Counted from the first letter of the stretch, positions 50,955-60,254 are shown. The stretch: DNA of 64,000 nucleotides from Desulfovibrio sp. 86 (GCF_902702915.1 NZ_LR738849.1:2930001-2994000), one strand, 5' to 3'. Notes: generated by a model not told the origin, from the sequence alone. A program made the numbers and translations.

Positions 50955-53576
50955 ATGTCTCTCTCACGCCTTCTGGGCTTTTTTACGCGGTCCGCCAGAC
51001 GCGCCGCCGCCAGTGTCACGGCTTCCGACAGCGAGGCCGAGCACTTCTTTGCACTGCGGCACCATTCCTTCAAGCTCTTCTTAACGGCATGGAACACCTT
51101 TCAGGAAACCATGACCGCCCTTGAATACACCTTGTGTTGCGACCATCCCTTCGGGCTGTATCGTGTGCGCGCCCTGTGCACCAGCATGGCCACCCAGGTT
51201 TTTCAGTGCGTCAAGCAGCTTGAAAGGCTCGATCCGGCTCCGTGCCAGGCCTTGTACGCCCGGTTTGCCGAGCTTCAGAAAAATGTGGCCGATGATGTGT
51301 ACGAGCCGGAAGTGTGCCTTCTTGGTCCGCTGGTGCTGCCCCTCGGCGAAGATTCCGATCTTGAGGCGCTTTCCGGCCAGGGCGGCTTTCCTCTGGTGGA
51401 CCCGGCAACCCTGCGGCTTGAAGAGGTGCGGCGGCGTCATCCCCAGTTGGCGCCCCGGGGCTTTGCCATCACCATGGCCGGTTGCCAGCATTTTTTACAG
51501 AGCAATGACCTGCAAAGCGAGATCAACCGCCGTATTCAGGCGGCAGGGGGGCTTGCGCCCAAGCATCTGGCCAAGCTGTCGCGCGGTCTCGGCCAACTGG
51601 TTGAAGATACGCCCTTGCCGCCTGACCTGGAACAAGAAATCCGTGCAGCGCTGGCGCGTTTGCGCGCCTCCAGCCAGCACGAGTCCATGCGTCTGGTGCT
51701 GCGTGGGCGGCTGTGGCCGCCTGAAGCCCGTGGCAGCGACGATCCCGGCCTGATTCTTTGGGGGCCTTCCGTCCCTCTGGACGCGTCCGACGAGGAAATT
51801 TTGCACGCGGTACAGCTGACGCTGGCGCGCAAGCAGCGCGCCCAGGCTCTTGTGTACCGCCGGGCGCGGGGCCTTACCGATGCCGGGGCGGGCGTGTGCA
51901 TTACCTGCATGGCTGTGGAGGAAGGTTCCTGGGGCGGTCTTGCCCATTCGTGCAGCCCTGTGCGCGCGCACGGAGAACTGGTTCACGTCTACGCCTGCCA
52001 GGGCCTGCCGCAAGAACTGGATTATTCGGTGCTGCCTGCCGATCACGCCACGGTGGACAGGCAACCGCCTCACGAAATCGTCAGCCTTGCCGGCCCTGAC
52101 GACGCGCCCTGTCTTGTCCTTGATGCCGATACGGCCAGGGATGTGGCTGCTCTGGCCCTTGAGCTTGAAGAACTGCTGGGGTGCCCGGTTTCTCTTTCCT
52201 GGGTGCGGACGCCGCAAGGGGAATTGCGTCTGCTGCTGGTGCGGCCCATTCCCCTGCCGGTGGACGCAGTGGACATGCCGCCTGTGCTGCCTGAAGTCGG
52301 CCCGAACCTGCGTCTTTCGGGCGGGTATACCGTCAGCCCCGGCAGGGTGGCGGGGCCTGTCTGCGTGGCGCGCCGCTGGGAGGACGCCCGGCGCTTTCCG
52401 CCTGGCGGCATTTTGGTGGTGCCTGATGACAATTATCGTTGGGGAGCCTTGATGGACCGCGTTGCTGGCATCATTGCCAAAGAGGGGCTGGCCGGTTCGC
52501 GTCTGGCCTCGCTGGCGCGGGAATTCGGCAAGCCAGCCATTTTTGGCATGGCCGGGGCACTGGACACGCTGGAAAACGGGCAGAGCATCACCCTGTGTTC
52601 CGACATCTGTCAGGTGTATGCGGACAGACAGGAGTCGCTTTTGCCCAATGTGCCGCCCGGACGCGACTATATGCCGGGCAGCCCCGTGTACCGCATTTTG
52701 CAAAAAGCCTCGGCCCGTATCCTTCCACTGACCATGGACGTGGACAGCCCGGAATTCAAGGCGGCCAATTGTCAGACCTATCATGACATCGCCCGCTATT
52801 GCCACGAAAGGGCCGTGAGCGCCATGTTCTCGCTTGGGGCGGAAAAAAAATACGCGCCGCAGCGGGTAAAACAGTTGCGCGACAAGGTGCTCAAGCAGTT
52901 CTGGGTGGTAAATCTCAGTGACGGCTTCGCCGTAACCCCTTCCGGGCCTGTGATCGATATTGACCAGATAGCGTCCGTACCCATGCGTGCGCTCTGGCGC
53001 GGCATGAACGCCTATCCCTGGCAGGGGCCGCCGCCCGTGGACGGCAAGGGGTTTTTGTCCGTGCTTTTTGAGGCCACGGCCAATCCCAATCTGGATCCTG
53101 CGGCGCAGACGGCGTATTTTTCAGAAAAAAACTATTTCATGATTTCACGCGACTATTGCAGCCTGCATTCACGCTTTGGCTTTCATTTTGTGTCCGTGGA
53201 GGCGCGCCTTGGCGAGCGCACTCCGGAAAACTACCTCACCTTCCATCTGCGCGGCGGGGCGGCCAACATTGAAAGACGCATCCTGCGCGTGCGCTTTGTG
53301 TCTGAAATCCTTTGGGAATTCGGGTTCGCCCCCACAGTGCGCAACGACGCGGTCAGCGCCACCCTCAAGGGTATGGATCGCGAAGAAGGCGAACTGCTGC
53401 TGGCCATTGCCGGGTATATGACAATCCACACCAGGCAATTGGACATGATCATGCAGGACGCAGCGCAGGTGGCCGCACGGCGTGAAGAAATGCTGAACCA
53501 CTGCCGCATGCTGTTCCGGGGCGAGAGCCTGGCGCAGGACGCGCCCGGTGTGGAGGAGAAGCAAGCATGTCCGTAA
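50955..53576 (+). CDS. PEP-synthase-like protein lacking catalytic motifs (probable pseudoenzyme)
   Basis: Start at ATG 50955, with GGAG 6 bp upstream, gives 873 residues. After a helical N-terminal region (1-130) comes a degenerate ATP-grasp half: the GGK and RSS motifs of PEP synthases are replaced (VLRGRLWPPEA). A swivelling domain follows, with IAKEGLAGSRLASLAREFG; Arg516 stands where the phosphorylated His is expected. The PEP-binding TIM barrel is missing; instead residues about 580-873 match the C-terminal domain of the paralogue at 55857-58472. The frame is open upstream to 50706 but without sense. Its end overlaps the sensor kinase by 10 bp. Role: unknown, probably regulatory. Confidence 0.8.
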   Translation: MSLSRLLGFFTRSARRAAASVTASDSEAEHFFALRHHSFKLFLTAWNTFQETMTALEYTLCCDHPFGLYRVRALCTSMATQVFQCVKQLERLDPAPCQALYARFAELQKNVADDVYEPEVCLLGPLVLPLGEDSDLEALSGQGGFPLVDPATLRLEEVRRRHPQLAPRGFAITMAGCQHFLQSNDLQSEINRRIQAAGGLAPKHLAKLSRGLGQLVEDTPLPPDLEQEIRAALARLRASSQHESMRLVLRGRLWPPEARGSDDPGLILWGPSVPLDASDEEILHAVQLTLARKQRAQALVYRRARGLTDAGAGVCITCMAVEEGSWGGLAHSCSPVRAHGELVHVYACQGLPQELDYSVLPADHATVDRQPPHEIVSLAGPDDAPCLVLDADTARDVAALALELEELLGCPVSLSWVRTPQGELRLLLVRPIPLPVDAVDMPPVLPEVGPNLRLSGGYTVSPGRVAGPVCVARRWEDARRFPPGGILVVPDDNYRWGALMDRVAGIIAKEGLAGSRLASLAREFGKPAIFGMAGALDTLENGQSITLCSDICQVYADRQESLLPNVPPGRDYMPGSPVYRILQKASARILPLTMDVDSPEFKAANCQTYHDIARYCHERAVSAMFSLGAEKKYAPQRVKQLRDKVLKQFWVVNLSDGFAVTPSGPVIDIDQIASVPMRALWRGMNAYPWQGPPPVDGKGFLSVLFEATANPNLDPAAQTAYFSEKNYFMISRDYCSLHSRFGFHFVSVEARLGERTPENYLTFHLRGGAANIERRILRVRFVSEILWEFGFAPTVRNDAVSATLKGMDREEGELLLAIAGYMTIHTRQLDMIMQDAAQVAARREEMLNHCRMLFRGESLAQDAPGVEEKQACP

Positions 53577-55270
53577 CCGCGCCCACACCACATCGTGGCT
53601 ACAAGGCCATCTACCGCCGCCTGTTGCTTACCCTGCTGCTCATGGCGCTGACGCCGCTGGTGGCCCTGGGCCTTTTCTGCATAGACAGGCTGAGCGTCAT
53701 CTATGACGAGAAGATCAGCGCAAGCATCGAGGCTGTGGCCAGCAGCAAGCACCGCGCGCTGGATACCTTTATGGTGGAACGCGTGGCCCAGATCAAAAAT
53801 CTGGCCTTTACTCACCCGTATGCCGACCTGAGCAATCCCGCGCGCCTGAGTGAAATTTTCAGCGTCATGCAGAATAATAGCCGCTCCTTTGTGGATGTGG
53901 GCGTCATCGGCATGGACGGGCGGCACGTCTCCTATGTGGGGCCGTACGATCTCAGGGACAACAACTATTCCGATACTCCCTGGTTCAGGGAAGTGTTGCG
54001 CAAGGGCGTGCATGTCAGCGACGTGTTCATGGGCTACCGAAACGAGCCGCACTTCATCATTGCCGTGCTGCGGCACGAGGGGGGGCGCAGTTACATAGTG
54101 CGGGCCACCATTGATATGGACGCCGTGGTGGCTCTGCTGCGCCGCGTGTATTCCGGGCCGCACAGCGACGCGTTTCTGATCAACGCCAAGGGCGAACTGC
54201 AAACGGATTCGCGCTATCACGGCAAGAGCATGGATACGTTCGACGTTGCCCTGCCCGACTTGACGCGCAAAACCGTCGTCACCCAGTACCTCAAGACGCC
54301 CGAGGGGCAGGAAATGCTGGCCGCCGTGATGTCGCTGGAGTCCATGCCCTGGCGGCTTGTGGTGCTGGATGATGTGCGCGACAGCCTGCGGCCCTTGCGC
54401 CAGCTCAAGGCGCTCATCATTTTCTTTATGGTTCTGGGCAGCGGACTTGTCTGCATGGGGGCTGACCTCTGTACGCGGCGGCTTGTGGCCTCGTTGGAAG
54501 AGTCGGATCAGAAACAGGCCCATATTGATGCCCGCATGCTCCAGTCTAGCAAGATGGCGGCTCTCGGCAAGATGGCCGCTGGCGTGGCGCACGAGGTGAA
54601 CAATCCTCTGATGCTCATTCAGGAAAATGCCGGCTGGATACGCGATCTGCTGGAAGACGAAAACGCGACGAGTATGAAAAATTATCAGGAAATACTCGAA
54701 AGTACTGAAAAAATAGACCAACATGTCAAAAGGGCCAAGGGGATTACGCAACGCATGCTGGGCTTTGGCCGCCGCATGAATCCGGGGCGCACCGAAATCC
54801 TCATCAATTCCCTGACCGACCAGGCTGCGGAGATGCTCAAAACCGAAGCTACCAACCGCAATATTTCCATTATCAGGGACTATGACCCGCAAGTTCCGGT
54901 CATCCTGTCCGATCCGGCGCAGCTTGAGCAGATATTTATCAATATCATCGACAATGCCGTTGACGCCATTGGCAAAAACGGCTCTTTGACCATTCGCACG
55001 CTTGCGTGGAAGAAGGGCGTTCGCGTACTGTTTACTGACACCGGCCCCGGCATGGATCAGGAAACCATGTCGCGTATTTTCGATCCTTTCTTCACCACCA
55101 AGAAGGTTGGCGAGGGAACAGGGCTTGGGCTGGCCATCTGCTATACCATACTTGAAAAACTGGGCGGGCGCATTGAAGTGCAGAGCCAGCTCGGGCAGGG
55201 CACCACATTCAGCGTAACCCTGCCGCCAGAGCCGCCGCAGCTGCCGGCGGAAGACGTGAGCGCGGTCTAG
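53567..55270 (+). CDS. membrane sensor histidine kinase with extracytoplasmic Cache-like domain
   Basis: The 567-residue protein has a membrane helix at about 19-38, an extracytoplasmic domain (40-280) of dCache type with NNYSDTPWFREVL, a second helix at about 284-304, then the HisKA box MAAGVAHEVNNPLMLI (phospho-acceptor His342) and an HATPase domain with IDNAVDAIG, DTGPGMDQ and GEGTGLGLAIC. No receiver is attached; the receiver gene lies 205 bp downstream. It overlaps the preceding PEP-synthase-like gene by 10 bp, tying sensing to that protein. The TAG stop is formed by the start of a truncated R3 repeat. Confidence 0.92.
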   Translation: MSVTAPTPHRGYKAIYRRLLLTLLLMALTPLVALGLFCIDRLSVIYDEKISASIEAVASSKHRALDTFMVERVAQIKNLAFTHPYADLSNPARLSEIFSVMQNNSRSFVDVGVIGMDGRHVSYVGPYDLRDNNYSDTPWFREVLRKGVHVSDVFMGYRNEPHFIIAVLRHEGGRSYIVRATIDMDAVVALLRRVYSGPHSDAFLINAKGELQTDSRYHGKSMDTFDVALPDLTRKTVVTQYLKTPEGQEMLAAVMSLESMPWRLVVLDDVRDSLRPLRQLKALIIFFMVLGSGLVCMGADLCTRRLVASLEESDQKQAHIDARMLQSSKMAALGKMAAGVAHEVNNPLMLIQENAGWIRDLLEDENATSMKNYQEILESTEKIDQHVKRAKGITQRMLGFGRRMNPGRTEILINSLTDQAAEMLKTEATNRNISIIRDYDPQVPVILSDPAQLEQIFINIIDNAVDAIGKNGSLTIRTLAWKKGVRVLFTDTGPGMDQETMSRIFDPFFTTKKVGEGTGLGLAICYTILEKLGGRIEVQSQLGQGTTFSVTLPPEPPQLPAEDVSAV

Positions 55271-55305
55271 AGCAGATCAACTATGAAATGCTTCACATTT
55301 CATGT
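55268..55305. repeat. truncated R3 repeat at the kinase stop codon
   Basis: TAGAGCAGATCAACTATGAA and the first hairpin (TGAAATGCTTCACATTTCA) of family R3, then divergence. Its first three bases are the stop codon of the kinase gene. Confidence 0.6.
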
Positions 55306-55474
55306 GCATATGGCTTGAATCCTGATTTTGGGGGCGCGCATGCGCCAGACAGTGTATTGATTGAATGGCCGCGCGGAAAAAAATTGTCACTCCGGCGGCC
55401 ACCGGCGGCAAGAAACAACGCATCGGCAACCTGCCCGGCCTGGCCGCGGCACTGCCTGTAACCGAGGAGGCCCC

Positions 55475-55855
55475 ATGCGCGCATTGTTTGTGGACGACGA
55501 ACTAGAATTTTTGGAATTGATGCAGAAGCGTCTTGTCAGACGCGGAATGGAGGTCGCCACTGCGCCCGATGGACAGACCGCCCTCAACATGGTCGATGAG
55601 GCGCTGGCCCCCGGTGGGGAGCCCTTTAATATCGTGGTTATGGACGTGCGCATGCCCGGCATGGACGGCCTTGAAACCCTGCGTCACATGAAGCAGAAAG
55701 CGCCCAAGCTGCCCGTCCTTCTGCTGACCGGCCATGCCTGTATGGGAGTGGCCGTGGAAGGCCTGGACCTTGGCGCGTACGACTACATGCTCAAGCCCGT
55801 TGCCATCAGCGAACTCATCATCAAGATGGAGGAAGCGGTTCGTTCCGCTGTGTAG
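55475..55855 (+). CDS. receiver-only response regulator
   Basis: Start at ATG 55475, with GAGGAGG 4 bp before it, gives 126 residues: one CheY-like receiver and nothing else. Acidic residues are in FVDDE (Asp7, Asp8), the phospho-acceptor is Asp57 in VVMDVRMPGMDG, and the conserved Thr and Lys are in LLLTGHA and YMLKPVA. It is the likely partner of the kinase just upstream. With no output domain it must act by protein contact, plausibly on the PEP-synthase-like proteins. It ends 1 bp before the next ATG. Confidence 0.9.
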   Translation: MRALFVDDELEFLELMQKRLVRRGMEVATAPDGQTALNMVDEALAPGGEPFNIVVMDVRMPGMDGLETLRHMKQKAPKLPVLLLTGHACMGVAVEGLDLGAYDYMLKPVAISELIIKMEEAVRSAV

Positions 55856-55856
55856 C

Positions 55857-58472
55857 ATGGCCCTGCTCAAATACTTGCGACACTGGCTGGGGCGTGAGCA
55901 GCCCTCGGAGCCGGATCCGGCGGTACTGGCCCGGGAGGAAGAGCTAAAGGCCCGGCTGCGCGAGCGTTGCGCCCGGTTCCGCCGTCTGCTCTCGGCCAAC
56001 AAGCGCGCTCTTGAAGCCATGAGTGAGGTGGAAGACCGCCTTGCGGGCGCGAGGCCGTTTGGCATGGACTACGTGCATGCCGTCAGCACGCGCGCCGTTA
56101 CCGCCGTCTTTCAGATGGTGCGCGAACTCAACGCGCTTTCCGACAACGCCTATGCCGCCCTGCAGGATTCCTTTGATCGCATACGATCAGAAATGGAATC
56201 CATGCTGGAGGAAATGCCCCATCAGGACGGCCCCCTCATCCTGCACCTTGACCAGATCAGCCTGAACGACCTCACCCTGGTCGGCGGCAAAATGGCCAAT
56301 CTTGGCGAAGTCGCCGCCCATGCGGGTCTTACCGTGCCGGACGGTTTTGCCGTAACCGTCAGCGCCTATTATCGTTTTATGGAATATAACGGCCTGCAGA
56401 GCGAACTGAACCGGCGCATTCAGGCAACGGACATGCAGAGCCTGGATGAAGTCTTCAGCCTTGCCGCCGCCCTGCAAAAATCTGTGCTCACAGCGCCGCT
56501 GCCGCCCGAACTTGAAAAAAGCATCACCGAAGCCGTGGATGCCATGCGCGTCAAGGCCGGGCCAGGGCTCAAACTGGCTCTGCGCAGCAGCGCGGTGGGC
56601 GAAGATTCCCTGGGGGTTACCTTTGCCGGGCAGTACAGGTCTGAACTCAACGTGCCGCCGGAAGAAGCCTGTGAAGTGTGGAAGGAGATTGTCGCCAGCA
56701 AGTATGCGGTAACGGCCATGAGCTACCGTTATCAGCATGGCATTCCTGACGATGCAGCGCCCATGTGCGTGGGGGTGCTGGCCATGGTGCCCGCCGCTGC
56801 CGGGGGGGTGGCCTACAGCCGCGATCCCGTGGCCGCCAGCCGTGGTCGCGAGCAGATTCTTCTCAATGCCGTTCCCGGTTTGCCGCAAGCCGTCGTGGAC
56901 GGCGTGGTTACCCCTGACGTGTATATTTTCAGCCGCAAGGTTCCGCCGGAACTCCTCCACAAAAGGCTGGCCGGGCCTGAGGGCACGCCACCAAGTCTTA
57001 CCGACAAACAGGCGGCTGACCTCGCTAAAGTGGCCATTGCCCTTGAAGCGTATTATACCGAACCCCAGGATGTGGAGTGGGCCCTTGATGCCGAGGACGG
57101 GCGCATCGTGGTTTTGCAGAGCCGCCCCCTGCGTGAGGCCAATTCCGCCACGGAGCAGAGCAATATTGAGCATCAGGGGGCAGGAGAAGAAACGGGCGAA
57201 GCCTTTGTGCTTGCAGACCTGCCCGCCGGGCTTAAGGTGCTGGCTGCCGGCGGCGTGGCCGTAAGCCCCGGCGTTGGCATGGGGCCGGTCTTTGTGGCCC
57301 GCAAGGAAGCGGACATGCTTTCCTTTCCTCAGGATGGCATTTTGGTGGTGGAACGGGCTTTGCCGCGCTGGGCGCCGCTGCTTTCGCGCGCCTCCGGGCT
57401 CGTCAGTGAAACAGGGGGCATGGCCGGGCATTTGGCGTCGGTAGCGCGTGAATACCAGCTGCCAGCCGTCTTCAGCCTGCCCGACGCCTGCCTCTTGCTG
57501 CGCGAAGCCGGCGAAGCCACGCTGGATGCCGGGCGCTGCGCCGTTTTTGCCGGACGGCAGCCGCAACTTGCCTCCACAGCGGTGGAGCCGACCAATCTCA
57601 TGGCTGGCAGTCCCGTGCATCAGCGGCTTCAGGCTTTGAGCCAGCTTATGGTGCCCCTGCATCTTCTGGACCCCGACGCGCCGGAATTCACGCCCGCCCA
57701 TTGCCGTACCTTGCACGATATCACCCGCTTTTGTCATGAAAAGTCCGTCCTGCTTATGTTTGAAGAGGAAGATGCCGGCGCCAGCAGGCGCATGGGCAAA
57801 CAACTGCGGGCCGGGGCCAAGCTGCAATACTGGATTGTGGATATGGGCGGTGGATTCCGGCACCGCGTGACCGGCCCCATCGTGGATCTGGATGTGATCG
57901 CCAGTGCGCCCATGCTTGCCCTTTGGGACGGTATGGTCGCAGTGCCCTGGGCCGGGCCGCCTGCGGCCAGCGCAGCGGGTTTTATGACCATTATGCTTGA
58001 GAGCACGATGAAGCCCGAGCTTGAAAGTACCGCGCCCAACAGCATGGCCAACAAAAACTTTTTTATCATTTCTGATAACTATATGATCCTGCAGGCTCGC
58101 TATGGCTATCACTTCTGCACAGTAGAAAGCCTTGCGGGCGAGCAAAGCCACGAAAATTTCGTGAACTTTCAGTTCAAGGGCGGCGCGGCGGACAGGGAAC
58201 GCCGTCGGCTGCGCGCCCGCATGGTGGCTGACCTGCTGGAGCAGTACGGGTTCCGCGCGGATGTGAAGGACGACTCGGTCTTTGCCGTGGCCGAAGGCTA
58301 CAGCGCCACAGAAACATTGATGAAGACGCGCCTCCTGGGCTACTTGCTCATCCACACCCGCCAGGTGGATATGATCATGCTGGAAACAGAAAGGGCCACG
58401 GCGCTGAAAAACAAAATGCTGGCGGATATGGAATCATTAAGCGCCAGGCCGCTTTTGGGGAGATCTCTTTAG
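55857..58472 (+). CDS. PEP-synthase-like protein with intact ATP-grasp and phospho-His motifs but no PEP barrel
   Basis: Start at ATG 55857 gives 871 residues. After a helical N-terminus (1-130) an ATP-grasp domain shows LVGGKMANLGEVAAHAGLTV, LRSSAVGEDSLGVTFAGQY, AYSRDPVAASRG and DVEWALD. The swivelling domain has GGMAGHLASVAREYQLP with the phospho-acceptor His525. In place of the C-terminal PEP/pyruvate barrel there is a domain of about 290 residues (HDITRFCHEKSVLLMF, FKGGAADRERRRLRARM, LLIHTRQVDMIM) found also in the paralogue upstream. It could form phospho-His from ATP, but with what acceptor is unknown. Confidence 0.82.
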   Translation: MALLKYLRHWLGREQPSEPDPAVLAREEELKARLRERCARFRRLLSANKRALEAMSEVEDRLAGARPFGMDYVHAVSTRAVTAVFQMVRELNALSDNAYAALQDSFDRIRSEMESMLEEMPHQDGPLILHLDQISLNDLTLVGGKMANLGEVAAHAGLTVPDGFAVTVSAYYRFMEYNGLQSELNRRIQATDMQSLDEVFSLAAALQKSVLTAPLPPELEKSITEAVDAMRVKAGPGLKLALRSSAVGEDSLGVTFAGQYRSELNVPPEEACEVWKEIVASKYAVTAMSYRYQHGIPDDAAPMCVGVLAMVPAAAGGVAYSRDPVAASRGREQILLNAVPGLPQAVVDGVVTPDVYIFSRKVPPELLHKRLAGPEGTPPSLTDKQAADLAKVAIALEAYYTEPQDVEWALDAEDGRIVVLQSRPLREANSATEQSNIEHQGAGEETGEAFVLADLPAGLKVLAAGGVAVSPGVGMGPVFVARKEADMLSFPQDGILVVERALPRWAPLLSRASGLVSETGGMAGHLASVAREYQLPAVFSLPDACLLLREAGEATLDAGRCAVFAGRQPQLASTAVEPTNLMAGSPVHQRLQALSQLMVPLHLLDPDAPEFTPAHCRTLHDITRFCHEKSVLLMFEEEDAGASRRMGKQLRAGAKLQYWIVDMGGGFRHRVTGPIVDLDVIASAPMLALWDGMVAVPWAGPPAASAAGFMTIMLESTMKPELESTAPNSMANKNFFIISDNYMILQARYGYHFCTVESLAGEQSHENFVNFQFKGGAADRERRRLRARMVADLLEQYGFRADVKDDSVFAVAEGYSATETLMKTRLLGYLLIHTRQVDMIMLETERATALKNKMLADMESLSARPLLGRSL

Positions 58473-58498
58473 AACATACTGCGTGGATAAACAGCTTT

Positions 58499-58552
58499 TT
58501 TGTGGGGGAGGGACCCTTTTTGCAAAAGGGTCTCCTGCCCCACGCCCCAACC
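58499..58552. repeat. G-rich palindromic repeat (family R4), copy 3
   Basis: TTTGTGGGGGAGGGACCC, TTTTTGCAAAAGGG and TCTCCTGCCCCACGCCCC. It starts about 27 bp after the PEP-synthase-like gene stop. Confidence 0.7.
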
Positions 58553-58659
58553 AACTAAAATCTTTATTATTTTTACTACAATATACGCTGAAGCGCGGGC
58601 CAAGAGTCCGCGTCGTTAAGACTGCGTACCCCCAAATACTACTGCCGTGTCTCTGGCAC

Positions 58660-58977
58660 TAGAGCATTTTAACTTTGAAAAAGTGTAAATGCTCTAACGC
58701 TGCACTTTCGTGCAGCGCGCCACAACGTGGCGTGGATTCAGCCGAGCTTCAGCCGTTGCGACGCAGGAAGCTACGGATAAAGACAGCATGAGTAACTTAC
58801 ATTTTGTTCTGTGCAATCGCTGTCGCCATTCGGAAGACTCGTAGACTCGCCAACGACTGCCGCAAAGACAGCAATTGGTTAATAGAGCGACCAGCCTGCT
58901 GATGGTTGTCGCAAATCGCATTTTTCGGCTGAATGAACACTTTGAAATGCTTCTCATTTCAAAGTTGATCTGCTCTA
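58660..58977. repeat. inverted R3 repeat interrupted by about 165 bp
   Basis: The outer parts (58660-58746 and 58911-58977) are the reverse complement of the R3 unit at 50357-50507. The break lies in the loop of the CAGCCGAAA hairpin. The insert carries the 32-bp motif shared with 4882-4913 and a segment like 41893-41930. No gene lies in 58473-59193. Confidence 0.65.
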
Positions 58978-59193
58978 GACGTTTGACCGCTTTTGGGCGA
59001 GACCCGTTTCTGTCATTGCAGGCCGATCGCAATACAGATATGCCCCGGAAAGCGTCGTAAATTTCTTGCCGCCGTCACGCCACTGCCCGATTGCTGGATG
59101 CAGCCTTAGGGTGCCCCGACTACCAACCTTGCATTTCCTCTGAAAGCCGCCTAATACGGTATTCCATGCCTTTTTGCCATGAACGGAGAAATT

Positions 59194-60174
59194 ATGACAA
59201 AACCTCGCGTATTTGTAACCCGTAGTGTACTGCCTGAAGCTCTGGATCTGTTGCGCACACGTTGTCAGGTTGATGTGGGACCAGCTGAAGGATTGTCCGG
59301 AAAAGCCCTGATTGACGCCGTGAGCGGGGTGGACGCCGTTATCGCCACATTGCAGCATCTTGACTCTGACGTTATGGAAGCCCTTGCCCCCACGTGCAAA
59401 ATCATTTCCAGCTATGGCGTCGGTTATGACCATATCCCGGTGGCGGAAGCCACGCGCCTTGGTATCTGGGTGACGCACAATCCTGACGCCGTCACAACCG
59501 ATACGGCTGATCTCGCCTGGGCGCTGATGCTTGGCGTGGCCCGCAAGCTGCGTGATGGAGATTTGACGGTACGTAATGACGAGACCCCCTGGGGCGTCAC
59601 CATTCATATGGGCCTGCGGGTGAGCGGCAAGACCCTGGGCATTGTGGGCAGCGGGCGCATAGCCCTTGCTGTGGCAAAGCGCGCGCAGGGTTTTAACATG
59701 CGCCTCAGCTATACGGGCCGCCATAAAAATGAAGCATTTGAAGCCGCCACCGGCGCGCAGTACCTGAGCAAGGAAGAACTGCTGGCCTCATCCGACTTTG
59801 TAAGCCTGCACATTCCCCTGACCGATGAAACGCGGCACTACATCAGTACGCCGGAACTGTCGCTCATGCGCCCCCACGCCATCCTGATCAATACCGCGCG
59901 CGGCCCTGTAGTGGATGAAGAAGCGCTGGTGATCGCCCTGAAAGAAGGCCGCATTGCCGGAGCCGGACTGGACGTTTTTGAGAATGAACCGCATGCGCAT
60001 CCTGCCTTGCGGACCATGAATACTGTGCTCATGACCCCGCACCGGGGTGTCGCCACCATCGACTCGCATGTGGATATGGGCGAGTCCTCGGCGCGAAAAA
60101 TATTTGACGCCCTGGAAGGCAGGATGCCGCAGGACTGCCTGAATCCCCAGGCGCGCAAACCCAGTGTGGTGTAG
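59194..60174 (+). CDS. D-isomer-specific 2-hydroxyacid dehydrogenase
   Basis: Start at ATG 59194, with GGAG 6 bp upstream, gives 326 residues. The NAD-binding motif is LGIVGSGRIALAVAKRA (about 150). Catalytic residues of the family are visible: Arg in LINTARGPVVDEEAL, Glu in VFENEPHAHPAL and His in LMTPHRGVATI. It resembles glyoxylate/hydroxypyruvate reductases and phosphoglycerate dehydrogenases without the ACT domain. Substrate cannot be told from sequence; 3-phosphoglycerate, glyoxylate or another 2-ketoacid is possible. It is transcribed towards the ABC transporter operon and appears monocistronic. Confidence 0.9.
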   Translation: MTKPRVFVTRSVLPEALDLLRTRCQVDVGPAEGLSGKALIDAVSGVDAVIATLQHLDSDVMEALAPTCKIISSYGVGYDHIPVAEATRLGIWVTHNPDAVTTDTADLAWALMLGVARKLRDGDLTVRNDETPWGVTIHMGLRVSGKTLGIVGSGRIALAVAKRAQGFNMRLSYTGRHKNEAFEAATGAQYLSKEELLASSDFVSLHIPLTDETRHYISTPELSLMRPHAILINTARGPVVDEEALVIALKEGRIAGAGLDVFENEPHAHPALRTMNTVLMTPHRGVATIDSHVDMGESSARKIFDALEGRMPQDCLNPQARKPSVV

Positions 60175-60200
60175 CGTAGCTTCACAGTAAAAGGCCAGGT

Positions 60201-60254
60201 TTTGCGGGGAAGGGCCCCTTTTGCAAAAAGGGCCCTCCCCCACGCCCCCCCCCT
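60201..60254. repeat. G-rich palindromic repeat (family R4), copy 4
   Basis: TTTGCGGGGAAGGGCCCC, TTTTGCAAAAAGGG and CCCTCCCCCACGCCCC, starting 27 bp after the dehydrogenase stop. Confidence 0.7.

Noticed and set aside
53231..54892. 553-codon minus-strand frame opposite the PEP-synthase-like and kinase genes
   Set aside because: Crosses the overlap of two well-supported genes; antisense shadow.
55365..55505. 46-codon frame before the receiver gene
   Set aside because: No ribosome site, and its end overlaps the receiver start in another frame; the receiver has a strong site of its own.
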